Shown: piece after piece, positions 16,235 through 19,593 of the stretch
Layout of the letters: every line of letters starts with the position of its first letter
Position numbering within the stretch: position 1 is the first letter of the stretch
Assembly (NCBI GenBank): GCA_913046805.1
Contig: CAJWTA010000014.1
Location: 1-19,593 of the forward strand
DNA: 19,593 nt
DNA from: an uncultured Fidelibacterota bacterium
GTDB taxonomy: Bacteria; Marinisomatota; Marinisomatia; Marinisomatales; TCS55
Direction: 5' to 3'
Translations under genes and position numbers: made by a program
The notes under the pieces: model-generated
Seen by the model: only the letters and a program-made list of their open reading frames with translations
Databases searched by the model: none
What the model was told of the DNA's origin: nothing

Positions 16235-17476
16235 TTACATAAAAATGCCAAATTTATCAAAAACAGCATTCGCGATATAGTGGCTACCTATAATTACTCC
16301 TGGGTGATTAGTTTCCCTCACTCGATTAATGAGATTGCTAAAAGCCTGGGTAGGTTCGTTTTGTGATTCAACATTCTTAGATAATCCAAATTCAGTTAAA
16401 GCAAAATATAATTGCTGTGCTTCCATAAGCTCCATCTCTTTTGATCCAGTAATAATTAATGTTTCATAGTTTTTTTCTAAAGCGTTTGAAATCAATTTTA
16501 ATTCTTTATCTCCCTTGAGACATAAAACAATATTTGGAAGACAGCTATAAATTGATTTTATGGTATCAATCATTGCAAAAATTCCTGCTGGGTTATGTGC
16601 TACATCATAGTATATTGGAAGATCGGTTGATAATTTTTGCATTCGACCCATCCAAACGGTTTTTTCCAAGCCTTTTTGAATAGTCGATGAACCAATATTT
16701 TGATCAATACTTTTTATAATCGTAATTGCGGTTACAGCGTTAATAGCTTGATGAAAACCAATGAGTGGAGTCATAAATTTTCCCCATTTTGTTTTGAAAT
16801 GTGTACCGGAAGATGACAGTTTAACATCATTGATAGCTTCAATATCAATAGCAGCTGAATAGTTTTTATTTGCTACTCCATGAAGATAAGATTTAATATT
16901 TTTTTCTTGGCGCCCTATAACTACCGGTATATTTTTTTTGATTATTCCAGCTTTTTCTCTCGCAATGGACAATAGATTGTCACCCAGGATATCTTTATGG
17001 TCTAAAGAAATAGGTGTTATTGCAGTAATTCTAGGCTTCACAACATTTGTAGAGTCTAGTCTTCCTCCTAGTCCAACCTCAATTACAGCAAAATCTACAT
17101 TTTCATTTGCAAAATGCGTGAATGCCATTGCGGTTGTTGTTTCAAAGAACGTTGATGATATTTCATCAATATCTTTTTTATATTCATCGACAAACAATTC
17201 TACTTCATCGTCAGATATATATTTGCCGTTTATAGTGATTCTTTCATTAAACCTAATAAGATGTGGAGATGTATAAAGACCTACCTTATAGCCCGCTGAT
17301 CTCAAAATTGAAGAAACCATGGTTGAGGTTGATCCCTTACCATTTGTACCGGCGATATGAATTATCTGAAGTTTTTCATGTGGATTATTACAGCGACTGA
17401 GTAGTTCTAAAGTATGACCTAAGCCTGTTTTTATTCCAAGTCTTCTAAGGTTGTAAAGATATGATAATTTATCTAT
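16235..17476 (-). CDS. folC: Folylpolyglutamate synthase / dihydrofolate synthase with an apparent ATA start codon
   Basis: This Mur-ligase-family enzyme adds glutamate to dihydropteroate and to tetrahydrofolates. Counting from the ATA, it is 413 residues, normal for FolC. The P-loop is HIAGTNGKGS (40-49), followed by YTSPHL (70-75). VIEVGLGGRLDSTNV and SLDHKDILG match the family, and YDVAHNPAG is the typical C-terminal-domain motif. The first ATG (17320, residue 53) would cut off the P-loop and cannot be the real start. Upstream of the P-loop the frame is open back to a TAA at 17480-17482 and holds no ATG, GTG or TTG. The only near-cognate start that fits is ATA at 17474-17476, which sits 8 bp after a good GAGG Shine-Dalgarno (17485-17488) and gives the usual 'xDKLSYLYNLRRLGIK' beginning. 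A single-base change or sequencing error from ATG is the main alternative. Confidence 0.9.
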   Translation of the reverse strand: MDKLSYLYNLRRLGIKTGLGHTLELLSRCNNPHEKLQIIHIAGTNGKGSTSTMVSSILRSAGYKVGLYTSPHLIRFNERITINGKYISDDEVELFVDEYKKDIDEISSTFFETTTAMAFTHFANENVDFAVIEVGLGGRLDSTNVVKPRITAITPISLDHKDILGDNLLSIAREKAGIIKKNIPVVIGRQEKNIKSYLHGVANKNYSAAIDIEAINDVKLSSSGTHFKTKWGKFMTPLIGFHQAINAVTAITIIKSIDQNIGSSTIQKGLEKTVWMGRMQKLSTDLPIYYDVAHNPAGIFAMIDTIKSIYSCLPNIVLCLKGDKELKLISNALEKNYETLIITGSKEMELMEAQQLYFALTEFGLSKNVESQNEPTQAFSNLINRVRETNHPGVIIGSHYIANAVFDKFGIFM

Positions 17477-17484
17477 TGCTTAAT

Positions 17485-17488
17485 CCTC
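17485..17488 (-). promoter_or_regulatory. Ribosome binding site for folC
   Basis: The minus-strand sequence AGAGGA lies with its GAGG core 8 bp before the ATA codon at 17476. It is one of few clear Shine-Dalgarno motifs in the block and is the reason for placing the folC start at that ATA instead of at the internal ATG. Confidence 0.6.
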
Positions 17489-17515
17489 TGAGAATTTTTC
17501 AAAGGTTGATTTGAA

Positions 17516-19012
17516 CTAATTTTCAGCTAAATACTGTTCACGTGAATATCTAAATTTAACAATTGCTTTATAAATACAATTTGCAATTGCCTGCCTATAT
17601 TTAGCGTTTCTTAAATTTTTTTCTTCATTTCTATTAGTTAAATAGCCAGCTTCTATCAAAATGTTTGGCATGCTCGCACCTATTAGAACATGAAACCCTG
17701 CTTGTTTAACGCCTCTATTTTTTGACTTAATTTTTTTTGCCATTTCTTCTTGAATCATAGCTGCAAGCTCTTCACTTTCTTTCATAAATATACTTTGAGC
17801 CATGGTCGCCATAATGAGACTCTCTCCTGTGAGATCTTTATATCTATTATCAGTTCTATCTTCAAATTTAATCACTTCATTTTCTCTGGATGCAACTTCT
17901 ATAGCGTCTTCGGTTTTTCCTGGTCGAAGTAGATATGTTTCAAACCCATATGCTGATTGGTTTGGGCTTGCATTTAAATGAATACTTAAAAAAACTTTCC
18001 CATTAGACTCGTTTGCAATTTTTGTTCTTTTCCATAATGGAATAAAAACATCTTCTTCTCGAGTATAAATAACTTTAAGCTTTGTGTTTTTTTCAAGCAA
18101 TAGACCGACACGCTTTACAATGTCTAGCGCGATGTCTTTTTCCTTCGTCCCCCTGGGTCCTAATGCTCCCGGATCTTTTCCCCCATGACCTGGGTCAAGC
18201 ACAATAGTGTCAAGCTTCCACCTATCTTTTACTTCCTTAATTCTTGCAACGCTGTTATCCATAGGTGTTCTCAGTGAAACCACAATTTCACTTGGATCCT
18301 TGCCTTGGTATAACTCGTGACTTTCTACTTTTGTTTTTATTTGAAACGCTATCTGAGCAGTGCTTTCAAGTTGATCTGCTGTAATATTTCTAACAACTCC
18401 ACGAGCATCACTTCTCCTTATTTCAGTTGTATCAACTAAAGCGTCGGCAATAGTGATATAGAACCATCCATTTTCATGAAAAAAAGAGCTTATATTTCCC
18501 TCTGGAAAATTTGATCGAGTCTTTAATCTCAATACCGTACCATTTGCTTTTTCACTTATTTCAATTCCCGTAACATTAAATTCTTTTATATCAACATCTA
18601 AAACCATTCGCCTAGCATCGTAAGCTATTCCAGGCATTGTTGTTTCTTTAATTAAATTGAACAGTGCTTCTGCTTGTACATAAATATCACTATTATCCCA
18701 TATTGCAAAACTAGGGATTTGATAAACGCGCTCATCGACCAATATATAACTACTATTTCCAGAAATTTTAAGCCTATTATTTCCAATATATATCACCATC
18801 TTTAATCTGTCATTATTTACATAAGGCTTTTTAGATGAAAGAACCCTTGAAACATCATTTACGGAAACATAAATACCTCTCAGATTATCGAGTGTCCTAA
18901 TTTCATCTGTTGAGTTATTAACGCGATTTATAACTCGCACCGAAGACGCCTGCACATCTTTAAAAAAGATTAAATTTAAAAGTATAAATAATAAAGGTAT
19001 TTTTTTAAACAA
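17516..19012 (-). CDS. Secreted N-acetylmuramoyl-L-alanine amidase (Amidase_3, with AMIN-type N-terminal domains)
   Basis: This 498-residue zinc amidase cuts the bond between N-acetylmuramic acid and the stem peptide of peptidoglycan, usually for daughter-cell separation. A signal peptide covers residues 1-22 (KK, then a hydrophobic run, ending near VQA-SS). Residues about 35-140 resemble a copper-amine-oxidase N-terminal-like or envelope domain, and about 145-250 resemble an AMIN domain, used for septal localisation. The catalytic domain is 268-490: zinc ligands His276 (DPGHGG), Glu291 (KEKD) and His345 (SIHLNA), and the catalytic Glu454 in ILIEAGYLTN. The start codon is TTG with no clear Shine-Dalgarno; no better start precedes it and it gives a full signal peptide. 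It stops 39 bp before the apparent folC start. Confidence 0.93.
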   Translation of the reverse strand: MFKKIPLLFILLNLIFFKDVQASSVRVINRVNNSTDEIRTLDNLRGIYVSVNDVSRVLSSKKPYVNNDRLKMVIYIGNNRLKISGNSSYILVDERVYQIPSFAIWDNSDIYVQAEALFNLIKETTMPGIAYDARRMVLDVDIKEFNVTGIEISEKANGTVLRLKTRSNFPEGNISSFFHENGWFYITIADALVDTTEIRRSDARGVVRNITADQLESTAQIAFQIKTKVESHELYQGKDPSEIVVSLRTPMDNSVARIKEVKDRWKLDTIVLDPGHGGKDPGALGPRGTKEKDIALDIVKRVGLLLEKNTKLKVIYTREEDVFIPLWKRTKIANESNGKVFLSIHLNASPNQSAYGFETYLLRPGKTEDAIEVASRENEVIKFEDRTDNRYKDLTGESLIMATMAQSIFMKESEELAAMIQEEMAKKIKSKNRGVKQAGFHVLIGASMPNILIEAGYLTNRNEEKNLRNAKYRQAIANCIYKAIVKFRYSREQYLAEN

Positions 19013-19086
19013 AGGTATAGTGTGCTTGTATTGTATTATGTAGTTGAAAAGTTATTGTTTAAAAATAGCTATAAATAAGAATAAAC

Positions 19087-19131
19087 TAAATAAAAAACGC
19101 TCCATGAATAACACGGAGCGTTTTTTATTTA
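19087..19131 (-). terminator. Strong Rho-independent terminator after the 71-residue membrane protein gene
   Basis: A perfect 17-bp stem joins 19087-19103 and 19115-19131 around an 11-base loop, with GC-rich inner part CGCTCC/GGAGCG and long A and T runs on either side. On the minus strand it begins 11 bp after the stop of the small gene at 19143. The symmetric A and T runs mean it could also work on the plus strand. Confidence 0.9.
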
Positions 19132-19142
19132 TCTGGTAATAA

Positions 19143-19358
19143 CTAGTTTTTGTTATACCAAAAAACAATGATCATTAATGCAAGTAACCCAGCAAATCCA
19201 GCATCGCCAAATTTACTCATCAATTCACCAATTGCGGCGACTACGCCAAAATAATCATCAAATAGAATACCGACAACGATGCCGAGCATAACTAGGCCCC
19301 TTAAAAGAGCTGATACGTCTTCGACAAATGCTGTTACGGTTTCAAAGGCCTTTTTCAT
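19143..19358 (-). CDS. Small membrane protein of unknown function (71 residues), tandem paralogue of the next gene upstream
   Basis: The start is set by the strong Shine-Dalgarno AGGAG (19366-19370) 7 bp before the ATG at 19358; a longer open frame extends to 19403 but uses no ATG with a ribosome site and runs into an upstream hairpin. The protein has two hydrophobic segments, residues 20-33 (RGLVMLGIVVGILF) and 54-67 (GFAGLLALMIIVFW), separated by a short acidic/glycine linker. It is therefore likely to sit in a membrane as a helical hairpin. The ending GFAGLLALMIIVF matches GFSGLLALLIFVS of the partial gene to its right, and the spacing of the segments agrees, so the two are paralogues. I know of no named family. 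Its own ribosome site and a very strong terminator suggest that it is well expressed and independent of amiC. Confidence 0.75.
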   Translation of the reverse strand: MKKAFETVTAFVEDVSALLRGLVMLGIVVGILFDDYFGVVAAIGELMSKFGDAGFAGLLALMIIVFWYNKN

Positions 19359-19386
19359 TTCTTGTCTCCTAATTTTTTTAAAGCAG

Positions 19387-19414
19387 AAAGGGGTCCTGAT
19401 CAAAGGACCCCTTT
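19387..19414 (-). terminator. Hairpin, probable terminator or attenuator after the partial small gene
   Basis: A perfect 10-bp stem (AAAGGGGTCC at 19387-19396 with GGACCCCTTT at 19405-19414) closes an 8-base loop, 12 bp after the stop of the partial small gene. On the minus strand the following T content is modest (CTTTCTGCTTT), so termination may be incomplete and allow read-through into the 71-residue gene. Confidence 0.6.
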
Positions 19415-19426
19415 AATTTCTACTGG

Positions 19427-19593
19427 TTAAGAGGCGAAAGAAACAAAGATTAATAAAGCCAATAGACCTGAGAATCCTCCATCTAAAAAGGACTCAACTA
19501 AGTCAACAATTCCTCCAATAGGGTCAAACCCAGTTGAGTAAATGATGTTCACAAATACAAACATCACAATAAGTGCTTTAACTAAGCCAACTA
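19427..19593 (-). CDS. Partial small membrane protein, tandem paralogue of the 71-residue protein
   Basis: The frame is open from the right edge of the window to a TAA at 19427-19429 and gives 54 residues of C-terminus; the start lies beyond the edge. Two hydrophobic segments are visible, one near the window edge (LVKALIVMFVFVNIIY) and one at the end (GFSGLLALLIFVSFAS). Between them is a linker (STGFDPIGGIVDLVESFLDG) with the same length class as in the neighbouring 71-residue protein. The agreement in the last 15 residues and in the position of the two segments shows tandem duplication followed by divergence. Function is unknown. Confidence 0.7.
   Translation of the reverse strand, partial: VGLVKALIVMFVFVNIIYSTGFDPIGGIVDLVESFLDGGFSGLLALLIFVSFAS

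Noticed and set aside
16235..17320. folC starting at the ATG at 17320
   Set aside because: This start would remove the P-loop AGTNGKGS, which is encoded in the same open frame just upstream, so the protein could not bind ATP.
19143..19593. Phage holin cassette for the tandem small membrane proteins
   Set aside because: Two short helices fit a holin in size, but no phage lysis or structural gene is next to them, the amidase downstream has a signal peptide and AMIN-type domains of a cell-division enzyme, and a strong terminator separates them.

Overview
This AT-rich window (roughly one third G+C by eye) carries a long, almost entirely minus-strand block of bacterial housekeeping genes. The only clear plus-strand coding sequence is a gene tail at the left edge. 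Many genes abut or overlap and signal peptides are frequent. Envelope features (an AmiC-type amidase, a penicillin-acylase-family Ntn hydrolase, a possible outer-membrane barrel C-terminus) suggest a Gram-negative cell. The Cas6-like protein resembles the form I know from Bacteroidetes/Chlorobi. Together with the small marine-style genome organisation this makes an uncultured marine FCB-group bacterium, perhaps Marinimicrobia/SAR406, my best guess; it is an inference, not a proof.

Reading in the direction of transcription (right to left): the right edge (19143-19593) holds two related tiny membrane proteins, each followed by a hairpin. Next come a secreted cell-wall amidase (amiC-like) and folC, whose only plausible start is an ATA codon. 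After a 119-bp leader a long, tightly packed cluster begins: rho, a Cas6-like RAMP protein with a Lys/Arg-rich tail, a class I aminotransferase, rpmE, a broken DUF1385 (YqhQ) remnant, prfA, prmC and dnaE. It continues with a stand-alone cobalamin-binding domain of the methylmalonyl-CoA mutase type, a TPR protein, an AlkA-like DNA glycosylase, a secreted penicillin/AHL-acylase-like enzyme, a secreted S9 peptidase and a secreted protein of unknown role. At the left edge a convergent plus-strand gene ends, overlapping the last minus-strand gene by 9 bp.

Functionally the core couples transcription termination (Rho), translation (L31, RF1 and its methyltransferase PrmC) and replication (DnaE); rpmE-DUF1385-prfA-prmC is a widely conserved order. 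The most unusual element is the Cas6-family RAMP protein between rho and the aminotransferase: no CRISPR array or other cas gene is nearby, and no histidine occurs in the RAMP part. Other points of interest are the ATA start of folC, the eroded DUF1385 with a one-base frame break in an A7 run, a DnaE whose PHP domain keeps all nine metal ligands, and the tandem small membrane proteins. No tRNA, rRNA, insertion sequence or CRISPR array was seen. No gene-free stretch exceeds about 130 bp.
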